Positions 17,411 through 23,702 of a DNA stretch of 23,702 nt are shown one piece after another (within the stretch, counting starts at the first letter, position 1; the number at the start of each line of letters is the position of its first letter). Below the pieces are notes generated by a model. That model made no database searches, was not told the DNA's origin, and saw only the letters and a program-made list of their open reading frames with translations. The translations under genes and the position numbers were made by a program. The stretch lies in the NCBI GenBank assembly GCA_934234035.1, contig CAKQHH010000024.1:1-23702 (forward strand). Reading direction: 5' to 3'. This DNA is from an uncultured Clostridia bacterium (GTDB taxonomy: Bacteria; Bacillota; Clostridia; Peptostreptococcales; Anaerovoracaceae).

Positions 17411-18760
17411 ATGCGTAAAGTAGAAAGACGTGCAACAATATGTCTGCTTTTGGCAGCGGTCCTGTTCCTGGGGACCGGGGTGTTCGTGTGGCGTTTTGTG
17501 ACTCAGGGGAAGACCTGGGCCAGCTTCTCCGGGAATCTGCAGATCTATGTGGATGGAAATCTGAACCGAGGAACCATCAACGATCGCCACGGGACGCAGC
17601 TTCTGAAGTGCGATAAGGACGGCACCCACTATTCCGACGACTCGGAGCTTCGGAAGGCTACCGTGCATGCGGTGGGCGATCCGGCCGGAAATGTGGCCAC
17701 CGGCGCTATCAACATGTGGAGCGGAGACCTGATTGGATACGATCTGCTGAACGGAACCTACGACACTTCGGCAGAGGGCAAGGAAATCACGCTGACCATC
17801 GATGCGGAAGCCAACCGGACGGCTTATGAACGGCTTTCCGGCAAAACCGGCACGGTGGGCGTCTACAACTACAAGACCGGAGAGATTCTGTGCATGGTGA
17901 GTACGCCGGCCTTCGATCCGGAGCTGGATCAAAGCGGAAATGACAGCGGAGATTCCATCTATTTCAACAACTTCCTGCAGGGGGCTATGACGCCGGGGTC
18001 CACCTTCAAGCTGGTGACGGCGGCTTCCGCCCTAGAGTCCGGCGTGGACGTGGATTCCTTCCGATTCACCTGTGACGGAAAGAACCGCTACAATAAAGAT
18101 GACATCACCTGCACATCCGCTCACGGCACGGTGAACTTCCGCCAGGCCCTTGCGGTATCCTGCAACGGCGCCTTCGGAAAACTGGCCCGGGAGGTGGGGG
18201 CCGCAAACCTTTCCACCACCACTCAGAAGGTGGGACTGACCAAATCCGTGGATGTGGACGGAATCAAGACTCAAGCGGGTTCCTTCACCTTCCCGGAGGA
18301 CAACGAGGTGAACCTGAGCTGGGCAGGTATCGGTCAGTACGATGACCAGGTGAACCCGTGCGCCATGATGGTGTACATGGGCGCCATCGCCAACGGCGGC
18401 GAGCCGATTCAGCCGAAGCTGATGAAATCCTCCAGCTTCCTGTCCGCCGGCAAATCCGGCAAATCCCTGGGGGAATACATCAGTTCCGAAACCGCCGATG
18501 AGCTTCGGTCCATGATGAAGAACAACGTAAAAGTAACCTACGGGGAGTCCAATTTCTACGGACTGGACATCTATGCCAAGTCCGGTACCGCGGAAACCGG
18601 CAGCGGCGAAGATGGTTGGTTCGTTGGATTCATCGATAATGAGGATTATCCGCTGGCCTTCGTGGTATGGATCAAAAACGGCGGCACCGGATACGCATCG
18701 GCGGGACCGGTGGCGAAGGATGTGCTGAATCGGATTATCAGCAACAATGACAGTGAATAA
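17411..18760 (+). CDS. Class B penicillin-binding protein (transpeptidase), PbpA-like
   Basis: A 449-residue peptidoglycan D,D-transpeptidase with an N-terminal membrane anchor (about 9-30) and an extracytoplasmic catalytic domain. The three penicillin-binding motifs are complete: Ser197-x-x-Lys200 in GSTFKL, Ser250-Cys-Asn252, and Lys390-Ser-Gly-Thr393. It is short for the class: the pedestal or dimerisation region (about 35-140, with RGTINDRHG) is compact, as in the actinobacterial PbpA that pairs with RodA. The gene begins 38 bp after the SEDS gene with GAGGAG upstream, making a SEDS-bPBP elongation or division pair. Weak hairpins such as ACGG with CCGT (near 18773-18788) followed by T residues may end the transcript. 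Confidence 0.93.
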   Translation: MRKVERRATICLLLAAVLFLGTGVFVWRFVTQGKTWASFSGNLQIYVDGNLNRGTINDRHGTQLLKCDKDGTHYSDDSELRKATVHAVGDPAGNVATGAINMWSGDLIGYDLLNGTYDTSAEGKEITLTIDAEANRTAYERLSGKTGTVGVYNYKTGEILCMVSTPAFDPELDQSGNDSGDSIYFNNFLQGAMTPGSTFKLVTAASALESGVDVDSFRFTCDGKNRYNKDDITCTSAHGTVNFRQALAVSCNGAFGKLAREVGAANLSTTTQKVGLTKSVDVDGIKTQAGSFTFPEDNEVNLSWAGIGQYDDQVNPCAMMVYMGAIANGGEPIQPKLMKSSSFLSAGKSGKSLGEYISSETADELRSMMKNNVKVTYGESNFYGLDIYAKSGTAETGSGEDGWFVGFIDNEDYPLAFVVWIKNGGTGYASAGPVAKDVLNRIISNNDSE

Positions 18761-18827
18761 AAAGAGTAAATCAACGGTGCGGTCCGTTTTCCCGGGGATG
18801 CTGGGAGAGTGGGCGGCATCGTGTTTT

Positions 18828-18840
18828 GTTTTTAGGATAA
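18828..18840 (+). repeat. Left 13-bp direct repeat (att-like)
   Basis: GTTTTTAGGATAA, 68 bp after the PBP stop codon and immediately before the operator palindrome of the XRE gene. It is identical to 21738-21750. Confidence 0.75.
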
Positions 18841-18876
18841 AACAGATTTAATTGCAATATTGCAATTAAATCTGTT
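18841..18876. promoter_or_regulatory. 36-bp perfect palindromic operator of the XRE gene
   Basis: The left half AACAGATTTAATTGCAAT (18841-18858) is the exact reverse complement of 18859-18876. Its centre is AATTGCA-ATAT-TGCAATT, and its right end overlaps the first two bases of the -35 box. An extra half-site TGCAATT lies in the promoter spacer at 18882-18888. This suits autorepression by the XRE protein. Confidence 0.8.
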
Positions 18877-18903
18877 GACAATGCAATTTACTGGTGCTAT
18901 AAT
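18875..18903 (+). promoter_or_regulatory. Consensus promoter of the XRE-ImmA operon
   Basis: TTGACA (18875-18880), 17 bp, TATAAT (18898-18903) with an extended TGC. This is a full consensus sigma-A promoter, so strong control by the overlapping operator is expected. Confidence 0.9.
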
Positions 18904-18944
18904 GCATAGCGAAGGCAAGATGGTTTTGTGAGGAGGAGATTATC

Positions 18945-19262
18945 ATGGTGTGGAGAGAGAAAGTGACTAATTTGATGACTGAGAGGGGTATTAACCAAAA
19001 ACAATTATCGCAATTGAGTGGAATAACAGAAAGCTCAATTTCAAGATACCTGCATAGTTCGCAGCGCCCAAGGATGGATATTGTAGTTAATATTGCAAAG
19101 GCGCTTCATGTAGAGACCGAATACTTATTGGATGACGATGAAAAAAGTGTATCCGCATATAATTCTATTGCAACTGCAATTGCTCGAAAGGGAAAAGACC
19201 TTACGGCGGAAGAAAAGAACGAGTTGATTGCATTGATTTTAGGAGCAAAGGCAGATGTATAG
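18945..19262 (+). CDS. XRE/Cro-CI family repressor
   Basis: A 105-residue regulator with a classical N-terminal helix-turn-helix at about 17-37 (NQKQLSQLSGITESSISRYL) and a short acidic, helical C-terminal part. This is the size of ImmR-like repressors of mobile elements. AGGAGGAG precedes ATG 18945. The stop overlaps the start of the ImmA-like gene by 8 bp, so the two are co-translated. The 36-bp palindrome at its promoter, and a matched site after the operon, are the expected targets. Its relief from repression is probably by proteolysis through the next gene product (known for ImmR/ImmA; inferred here). Confidence 0.92.
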   Translation: MVWREKVTNLMTERGINQKQLSQLSGITESSISRYLHSSQRPRMDIVVNIAKALHVETEYLLDDDEKSVSAYNSIATAIARKGKDLTAEEKNELIALILGAKADV

Positions 19263-19821
19263 AAGAGGAAAAACGTATGATGAGATTGCAGGGGTAGTTA
19301 TTGATATCTATATCGATTATGGAATCAAGTCATTTCCTGTTGACCCGAAAGAGGTATGTAGAAAACTAGGAGTGGCTTTAGTGGCCTATTCTGAATATGA
19401 TGATGAACAGAGAATGCTTCTTGAAAAGAAATCCAAAGATGGATTCTTTGTTAGAGGGGCTTGTAATCTGCCTCCTACAATTTTTTATAACGACAGACAA
19501 GAATCTGAGGGGAGAATTCGTTTTACGATTTTCCATGAATTAAAGCACTATGTATGTGAAGATGATAATGATGATAAAGATGATTTGGCAGATTATTTTT
19601 CAAAGTATTTCATGTGCCCAATTCCGTTCCTTTTATTGAAGAAGATTGATGTGCCGTTAGAGGTAATGTCCTTTTGTGGCACCAGTTCAATGGTTGCATA
19701 CAATGTTTGTTCCAATATCGAGAATAGGAGAAGAAAATACAATTATAATTTATTTGACTATGAAGTGAGATTAATTGAACATTTGAATCCTGTTTTGCTA
19801 GAAGCTTATCCCATGAAGTGA
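19255..19821 (+). CDS. ImmA/IrrE-type metallopeptidase
   Basis: A 188-residue protein of the ImmA/IrrE (COG2856) family. The zinc motif His94-Glu-Leu-Lys-His98 sits in IRFTIFHELKHYV, and the downstream DDLADYFSKYFMCPIPFLL matches the usual EAxxFAxxLLMP helix. The glutamate normally found there as third ligand appears to be replaced by aspartate or shifted, so activity should be checked. Such proteases cleave the partner XRE repressor to induce a mobile element or stress operon. The gene overlaps the XRE gene by 8 bp. Codon usage is AT-rich like the rest of the island. Confidence 0.9.
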   Translation: MYRRGKTYDEIAGVVIDIYIDYGIKSFPVDPKEVCRKLGVALVAYSEYDDEQRMLLEKKSKDGFFVRGACNLPPTIFYNDRQESEGRIRFTIFHELKHYVCEDDNDDKDDLADYFSKYFMCPIPFLLLKKIDVPLEVMSFCGTSSMVAYNVCSNIENRRRKYNYNLFDYEVRLIEHLNPVLLEAYPMK

Positions 19822-19829
19822 AAAAGAGA

Positions 19830-19855
19830 GTCCGTGAAATGCGGACAATTATTTT
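19830..19855 (+). terminator. Weak terminator after the ImmA-like gene
   Basis: GTCCG (19830-19834) pairs with CGGAC (19842-19846), followed by AATTATTTT. The short stem and interrupted T tract suggest partial termination. Confidence 0.4.
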
Positions 19856-19863
19856 AACAAAAA

Positions 19864-19881
19864 AATTGCAAAAATGCAATT
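19864..19881. promoter_or_regulatory. Second XRE operator, ahead of the toxin genes
   Basis: AATTGCA-AAAA-TGCAATT has the same half-sites and the same 4-bp gap as the centre of the palindrome at 18841-18876. A weak promoter could overlap it (TTGCAA 19866-19871, 17 bp, TCAAAT 19889-19894). This places the downstream genes under the same repressor. Confidence 0.65.
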
Positions 19882-19904
19882 ACAAATATCAAATACAAAA
19901 GATA

Positions 19905-20000
19905 AAGAGGTGATGTGGATTGATTGTACGAATAAAAGAAAACGTATGACTGGTGGTAGCAGTCATACGTCTCCTTGTGGAAAGATAAGTTAATATCTTT
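19905..20000 (+). promoter_or_regulatory. Structured leader with mini-ORF and two hairpins
   Basis: In the 348-bp gap before the toxin gene, AAAGAGG (19904-19910 region) precedes a possible TTG-started nine-codon peptide, MIVRIKENV, ending at TGA 19947-19949. The stop lies inside the left arm of a perfect hairpin: ACGTATGACT (19942-19951) with AGTCATACGT (19961-19970). A second hairpin AAAGATA with TATCTTT spans 19981-20000. On the minus strand the first hairpin is followed by TTTTCTTTTATT and could terminate leftward transcription. The rest of the gap (20001-20150) is AT-rich with no clear promoter. Confidence 0.35.
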
Positions 20001-20169
20001 CAAATAGTTTAATGTCATATTAGCATATTCTTTCTGCAAGAACAATTGATGTTTTATAAGATTTTATAGTATCACTATAGTCAATTAATTTTGACGGAAA
20101 GGCAGACACTTATGTTTGATTTTATATTAAAGCTATTTCATTTGATTATATGTGTAGGGAGAACGTGGT

Positions 20170-20673
20170 ATGGGAACAACTAAAACAGGCCGAGTATTAA
20201 ATACACGTGGAGCCGCAGGTCAAGCGAGTCAGTTTGCGGTTGTTCATTCTAACGAGGGCGATTATACTAAAGCAGGGAAGAAGAATCCGATTCGGTTAAA
20301 AGCAGGTGGTCATGGACAGGCAGGCATGAATGAACTTGATAAGTATGGTATTAAATATAACATTGTAAAAACGTATCCAAATGGAGTGAGGGTAGGAAAT
20401 ATTCCAAGTCACAAACAGAGAATGAAACGGACTGGAACAGGACAATCCTGGTTTCCCTCAAATTGGACTAGCAAGGATATTAAACATGCTGGTGAACATG
20501 TGGCAAACCTGAAAAGTAACAGACACATTCACATGAATGATGGAAAGCCTGTATACGGTATGTGGAAGGGTGTACGTGTTGGTGTGATTAGAACAAACGG
20601 AAAGATTGCTACAATATTTCCAGACTCTAAGCAACCATATAGAGGTAATAAGAAAGGTGGGAAAAGAAAATGA
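20170..20673 (+). CDS. EndoU-like polymorphic toxin domain protein (orphan module)
   Basis: A 167-residue basic protein resembling the C-terminal EndoU-type nuclease domains of polymorphic toxins. Visible blocks are RLKAGGHGQ (42-50, His48), NGVRVGNIPSHKQ (71-83, His81), TGTGQSWFPSNWT (88-100) with AGEHV after it, and KGVRVGVIRTNGKIATIFPD (133-152). EndoU members are ribonucleases using His and Lys residues. The assignment is from memory of family patterns, so moderate. No LXG, WXG or secretion domain precedes the module: it begins at ATG 20170 behind GGGAG as a free-standing protein. The immunity-like gene overlaps its end by 4 bp. It may be a displaced toxin cassette or act inside the cell. 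Confidence 0.65.
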   Translation: MGTTKTGRVLNTRGAAGQASQFAVVHSNEGDYTKAGKKNPIRLKAGGHGQAGMNELDKYGIKYNIVKTYPNGVRVGNIPSHKQRMKRTGTGQSWFPSNWTSKDIKHAGEHVANLKSNRHIHMNDGKPVYGMWKGVRVGVIRTNGKIATIFPDSKQPYRGNKKGGKRK

Positions 20674-21029
20674 ACATAGGAAAATTCAAAGAAATAATTC
20701 GAGAGAGAAGCAGAATTGCAGCAGAATGCTGTGATGAATGGTCATTTGGAATCGAAAAATGCTGGAACGAAGAAATAGAGATACTAAGTGAAGATGTTGA
20801 TGCGACAATCTCGTTTCTTCAGAATGAATGTACTGCTGAAGAATTCAGTTGGATTAGTGAAATAATTGATAATCTAGCAGAGCGAACCCGAAGTCGAGAA
20901 CTTGTGCAAGCATATAAGAATCTTATTGATAAGTTCCCTGAAGAATGCAAGGAAAGTAACATCTTAGAGTCTATTAAGTTCGCAGAAAACGTACTAAATG
21001 AAGAGGTGTATGATGAAAAAAAACAGTAA
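20670..21029 (+). CDS. Probable immunity protein for the EndoU-like toxin
   Basis: A 119-residue acidic, all-helical-looking protein with no signal peptide or membrane segment. It contains WSFGIEKCWNEEIEILSEDV and a second helical repeat EFSWISEIIDNLAERTRS. I do not recognise a named family with certainty. Its start overlaps the toxin stop in an ATGA arrangement, and its acidic nature contrasts with the basic toxin. Both are standard for toxin-immunity pairs, so the role is inferred from context. The DUF4417 gene overlaps its 3' end. Confidence 0.6.
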   Translation: MNIGKFKEIIRERSRIAAECCDEWSFGIEKCWNEEIEILSEDVDATISFLQNECTAEEFSWISEIIDNLAERTRSRELVQAYKNLIDKFPEECKESNILESIKFAENVLNEEVYDEKKQ

Positions 21030-21750
21030 GAATCTTGTGGATGAAGGTTTTAGAGTATCTCTTGTGGAAACAGCTTCTTTTGATGGTGATCTTGAAATAC
21101 CTCATATTGAGGCGCCTGACGAAATAATAGTTCCAAAAGGAATGGTTCCGTTCTCTTTAAGAGAACGGAGTCATAATTATGAAGATTTTGTATGTTTCTA
21201 TGAACAGGACATCGCATTTAGAGAAATACTAACAGAGACGGAATCATTTGTTGATGATTTAAAGCGCTTTCCGGGAATTATCAGCCCGGATTGTTCTTTA
21301 TATATAGATGCGCCCTTGTGCGTTCAACTCTGTAGCATATATCTGAATAGAGCAATCGGTCATTATCTTAAAAAACAAGGCATATACGTAATTCCAAATA
21401 TAAGATGGGGAGACGAAAGAACTTATACAAGAGAGATATTCCGAGAAAAAGTTGCGTTTCTAGGTGTGGAAAAGCACAGTGTTGTTTCAATTGGAACTTA
21501 TGGACAGGTTAAAAGCGCAGAATCAAAACGTGTTTTTCGAGAGGGGTTAGTAGCAATGATAGAAGAGTTAGAGCCTGAGGTGGTGTTGGTATATGGGTCG
21601 ATGCCAAATGTAATTTTTCATGGGCTTGAGAATAGAACGCAATTTGTTCAATACCCAGATTGGACGTCAAGGATGAAGAAAGAAGCTGCTACGAGAAATA
21701 GAGTATCTTCGCCAACACTACCTGACAAAGACTCTTCGTTTTTAGGATAA
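21013..21750 (+). CDS. DUF4417 family protein
   Basis: A 245-residue soluble protein with the DUF4417 pattern: RFPGIISPDCSLYIDAPLC (85-103), LNRAIGHYLKKQGIYVIPNI (111-130), RWGDE, VSIGTYGQV and VVLVYGSMP. The function is unknown; members occur beside plasmid, phage and toxin genes. I chose ATG 21013, with AAGAGG 6 nt upstream; ATGs at 21010 and 20998 are in frame but badly spaced. It overlaps the immunity gene by 17 bp and is likely its operon partner. The stop codon lies within the right 13-bp direct repeat, so the island boundary coincides with the gene end; the present C-terminus FLG may derive from the junction. Confidence 0.8.
   Translation: MKKNSKNLVDEGFRVSLVETASFDGDLEIPHIEAPDEIIVPKGMVPFSLRERSHNYEDFVCFYEQDIAFREILTETESFVDDLKRFPGIISPDCSLYIDAPLCVQLCSIYLNRAIGHYLKKQGIYVIPNIRWGDERTYTREIFREKVAFLGVEKHSVVSIGTYGQVKSAESKRVFREGLVAMIEELEPEVVLVYGSMPNVIFHGLENRTQFVQYPDWTSRMKKEAATRNRVSSPTLPDKDSSFLG
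21738..21750 (+). repeat. Right 13-bp direct repeat (att-like)
   Basis: GTTTTTAGGATAA, identical to 18828-18840. It encodes the last residues and the stop of the DUF4417 gene. Backbone sequence with the fhs promoter resumes beyond it. Confidence 0.75.
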
Positions 21751-21791
21751 CGTTATAAATTTGTTTAGTATAGTAACAATTGCCGGCTATA

Positions 21792-21820
21792 TTGAATGAT
21801 ATAACACGTTTTGTTACAAT
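21792..21820 (+). promoter_or_regulatory. Promoter of fhs
   Basis: TTGAAT (21792-21797), 17 bp, TACAAT (21815-21820) with an extended TGT before it. The leader to ATG 21860 is about 35 nt. Confidence 0.75.
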
Positions 21821-21859
21821 AAGCGTAGGACTTATATGATTGAATCTAGGAGGTTTTAC

Positions 21860-23530
21860 ATGAAGACAGACGTACAGATTGCGCAGGAAGCGCAGATGAA
21901 GCCAATTGTGGATGTCGCATCTCAGTTGGATATTTCGGATGATGAGTTGGAACTGTATGGAAAATATAAGGCGAAGATCAGCCCGGATGTGTTGGAGCGG
22001 CTGAAGGACCGTCCTAACGGCAAGCTGGTGCTGGTAACCGCCATCAACCCGACTCCGGCCGGAGAAGGAAAGACCACTACGAACGTGGGTCTGTCCATGG
22101 CGCTGAACAAGCTGGGAAAGAAGACTATTACCACGCTGAGAGAGCCGTCTCTGGGACCGTGCTTCGGCATTAAGGGCGGCGCTGCCGGCGGCGGATATTC
22201 CCAGGTGGTACCGATGGATGATATCAACCTGCATTTTACCGGGGACTTCCATGCCATCACTTCGGCACACAACCTGCTGGCGGCAATGCTGGATAACCAC
22301 ATTCACCAGGGAAATGCGCTGGATATCGTGACGAAGAAAATCGTGTGGAAGCGCGTGATGGATATGAACGACCGTTCCTTGCGCCACATCATCGTCGGCC
22401 TGGGCAAGAAGGGCGACGGCGTGATGCGGGAGAGCGGATTCGACATTACCGTGGCTTCCGAGATTATGGCAATCCTGTGCTTGGCAACGGACATCGAGGA
22501 TCTGAAGGCACGCCTGTCCAGAATGGTGGTTGCGTACAACAGCAAGGGCGAGGCCGTAACCGCCGGCGACTTGCAGGCGACCGGTGCGATGGCACTGCTC
22601 CTGAAGGATGCTATTAAACCGAACCTGGTACAGACACTGGAAAACACACCGGCTATTATTCACGGCGGACCTTTCGCTAATATCGCTCACGGCTGCAACT
22701 CCGTTATGGCAACACAGACGGCGCTGAAGCTGGGCGATTACGTGGTTACCGAGGCCGGATTCGGTGCGGACCTGGGTGCGGAGAAATTCTTCGATATTAA
22801 GTGCCGGTATGCCGGCCTGAAGCCGGATGTTGCGGTAATCGTGGCAACGGTTCGTGCGCTGAAGATGAACGGCGGCGTGGCAAAGGATAATCTGGCAGAG
22901 GAAAACCTGGAGGCACTGAAAGCCGGATCGGCGAACCTGCTTCGCCACCTGGACAACGTAGCCAAATACGGTGTTCCGGCAGTGGTTGCCATCAACCGTT
23001 TCCCAACCGATACGGATGCGGAGTTGGAATTGCTGAGAGACCTGTGCAAGGAAAAGGGCATCGACGTGGTTCTGTCCGAAGTATTTGCAAAGGGCGGCGA
23101 AGGCGGAATAGAGCTGGCAAAGGAAGTCATCAACATCTGCGAGAATCAGAAATCCGATTTCCACACGCTGTATGATGTGAACGATTCCATCGAAGATAAA
23201 ATGAACACCATCGCGACTGAAATATACGGTGCGGATGGCGTGGACTTCACTGCAGATGCTCTGAAGCAGGTTCGGGAGCTGGAGAAGCTGGGTCTGGACC
23301 GCCTGCCGATCTGCGTGGCAAAGACACAGTACTCTTTCACCGATGACCCGAAGAAGCTGGGTGCACCGAAGAACTTCCGAATCACCGTTCGGGAGGTAAA
23401 AGTATCTGCCGGCGCCGGATTCATCGTGGCGCTCACCGGATCCATTATGACTATGCCGGGTCTGCCGAAGGTTCCGGCAGCCAACGGAATGGATATCCTG
23501 TCCGACGGCACCATTATCGGATTGTCTTAA
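21860..23530 (+). CDS. fhs: Formate-tetrahydrofolate ligase (formyl-THF synthetase)
   Basis: A 556-residue cytosolic enzyme that makes 10-formyl-tetrahydrofolate from formate, ATP and tetrahydrofolate. The nucleotide loop TPAGEGKTT (65-73) and the signature [20 protein letters not shown] and [14 protein letters not shown] are intact, and the length is that of typical clostridial Fhs. The gene supports purine, serine/glycine and methyl-branch one-carbon metabolism; alone it does not prove acetogenesis. I chose ATG 21860, 6 nt after TAGGAGG; the in-frame ATG at 21836 lies upstream of that site. It is monocistronic, with its own promoter and terminator, and returns to the GC content of the backbone right after the island. 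Confidence 0.98.
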   Translation: MKTDVQIAQEAQMKPIVDVASQLDISDDELELYGKYKAKISPDVLERLKDRPNGKLVLVTAINPTPAGEGKTTTNVGLSMALNKLGKKTITTLREPSLGPCFGIKGGAAGGGYSQVVPMDDINLHFTGDFHAITSAHNLLAAMLDNHIHQGNALDIVTKKIVWKRVMDMNDRSLRHIIVGLGKKGDGVMRESGFDITVASEIMAILCLATDIEDLKARLSRMVVAYNSKGEAVTAGDLQATGAMALLLKDAIKPNLVQTLENTPAIIHGGPFANIAHGCNSVMATQTALKLGDYVVTEAGFGADLGAEKFFDIKCRYAGLKPDVAVIVATVRALKMNGGVAKDNLAEENLEALKAGSANLLRHLDNVAKYGVPAVVAINRFPTDTDAELELLRDLCKEKGIDVVLSEVFAKGGEGGIELAKEVINICENQKSDFHTLYDVNDSIEDKMNTIATEIYGADGVDFTADALKQVRELEKLGLDRLPICVAKTQYSFTDDPKKLGAPKNFRITVREVKVSAGAGFIVALTGSIMTMPGLPKVPAANGMDILSDGTIIGLS

Positions 23531-23549
23531 TAGAAAATGTAAAGAAAAT

Positions 23550-23605
23550 TGAGTGGCCGAGCTTCGAAACAGCAGTTTCAGAGTTCGGCCGCTCAGTGTT
23601 TTTTT
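23550..23605 (+). terminator. Intrinsic terminator of fhs
   Basis: TGAGTGGCCGA (23550-23560) pairs with TCGGCCGCTCA (23585-23595), one mismatch, with an inner GAAAC/GTTTC stem, followed by seven T residues (23599-23605). Confidence 0.92.
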
Positions 23606-23639
23606 GTTTGACACATTCTGCCGCCGTCGGCGGGCGCGG

Positions 23640-23696
23640 GACTTGGTGCAAGAAATCCCGCAAAGCCTTGAAGTATCGTTCGGCTTGCACCAAGTC
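23640..23696. repeat. Variant palindrome unit (possible start of a third array)
   Basis: A 57-bp unit with perfect 13-bp arms, GACTTGGTGCAAG (23640-23652) and CTTGCACCAAGTC (23684-23696). It keeps the central CCCG-CAAAGCCTTGA-n-TCGTT-CGG organisation of arrays 1 and 2, but its arms differ at both partners (GACG to GACT, with CGTC to AGTC). A GC-rich spacer-like stretch (23618-23639) precedes it. It lies 35 bp beyond the fhs terminator and the window ends 6 bp later. Confidence 0.85.
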
Positions 23697-23702
23697 AAAG
23701 GC

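Larger units (their letters stand above)
18828..21750. mobile_element. AT-rich genomic island flanked by 13-bp direct repeats
   Basis: GTTTTTAGGATAA is present identically at 18828-18840 and 21738-21750. These copies bracket the region whose base composition drops sharply relative to the neighbours: XRE, ImmA-like, EndoU-like toxin, immunity and DUF4417 genes. The right copy forms the last codons and stop of the DUF4417 gene. No integrase, transposase or replication gene lies inside, so the element would need a helper in trans, or it is a decayed or cargo-only insertion. Attachment-site identity is an inference from position and identity. Confidence 0.65.

Noticed and set aside
19167..19181. 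ATTGCA-AC-TGCAATT inside the XRE coding region as a third operator
   Set aside because: The gap is 2 bp instead of 4, and it arises from coding repeats (IATAIA); not comparable to the two matched sites.
19854..20045. Minus-strand 63-codon frame before the toxin gene
   Set aside because: No ribosome binding site, low-complexity aromatic composition, and it crosses the hairpin and operator.
18828..21750. Complete prophage or ICE
   Set aside because: No integrase, relaxase, terminase, capsid or replication genes are present; the segment is under 3 kb.
21689..23698. Long minus-strand frame (669 codons) over fhs
   Set aside because: Antisense shadow; it runs through the fhs terminator and the variant palindrome.

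Overview
The window reads as a chromosomal segment of an anaerobic Firmicute of the class Clostridia. Evidence: strong AGGAGG ribosome binding sites, near-consensus sigma-A promoters, TTG/ATG starts, an fhs gene for one-carbon metabolism, DUF1836 and ImmA-type proteins, and Clostridia-like core proteins. Backbone genes look moderately GC-rich; the stretch from about 18.83 to 21.75 kb is clearly AT-rich. I would lean to the Eubacteriales/Peptostreptococcales side, but the species cannot be named from sequence reading alone.

Layout. (1) 1-373: tandem 86-bp array of structured palindromes, followed by the terminator of a leftward AEC-family permease (531-1463). (2) 1761-3059: enolase with its own promoter and terminator, then a second 86-bp array (3219-3703) and a roughly 175-bp imperfect palindrome. 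(3) 3929-4657 (-): PAQR/hemolysin III membrane protein, divergent from a DUF1836 regulator (4875-5441). They share a control region with three copies of a CGGTTATT-type operator, and the hemolysin leader carries an apparent terminator/antiterminator switch. (4) 5564-6091: short nitroreductase-fold protein. (5) 6237-8733: two-gene operon, NhaC-family antiporter and CDF metal efflux protein. (6) 8876-13788: two consecutive MacB-type ABC transporters, each with ATPase and permease in one chain, behind a promoter preceded by three exactly 10-bp-phased TTAAGA boxes. (7) 13908-18760: glnS, an FHA-SEDS (FtsW/RodA-like) glycosyltransferase and its class B penicillin-binding protein in one likely operon. 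(8) 18828-21750: AT-rich island bounded by a perfect 13-bp direct repeat, encoding an XRE repressor, an ImmA-like protease, an EndoU-like toxin module, a likely immunity protein and a DUF4417 protein. (9) 21860-23530: fhs, its terminator, and the first unit of what looks like a third palindromic repeat locus.

The strongest unexplained systems are the palindrome arrays and the island. All three array loci lie just beyond intrinsic terminators. Their units keep an apical CAAAGCCTTGA core while both stem levels change in a compensatory way, within arrays and between loci. The island carries two matched AATTGCA-N4-TGCAATT operators, one at the repressor promoter and one ahead of the toxin genes. 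This suggests that the XRE/ImmA pair controls both itself and the toxin cassette.
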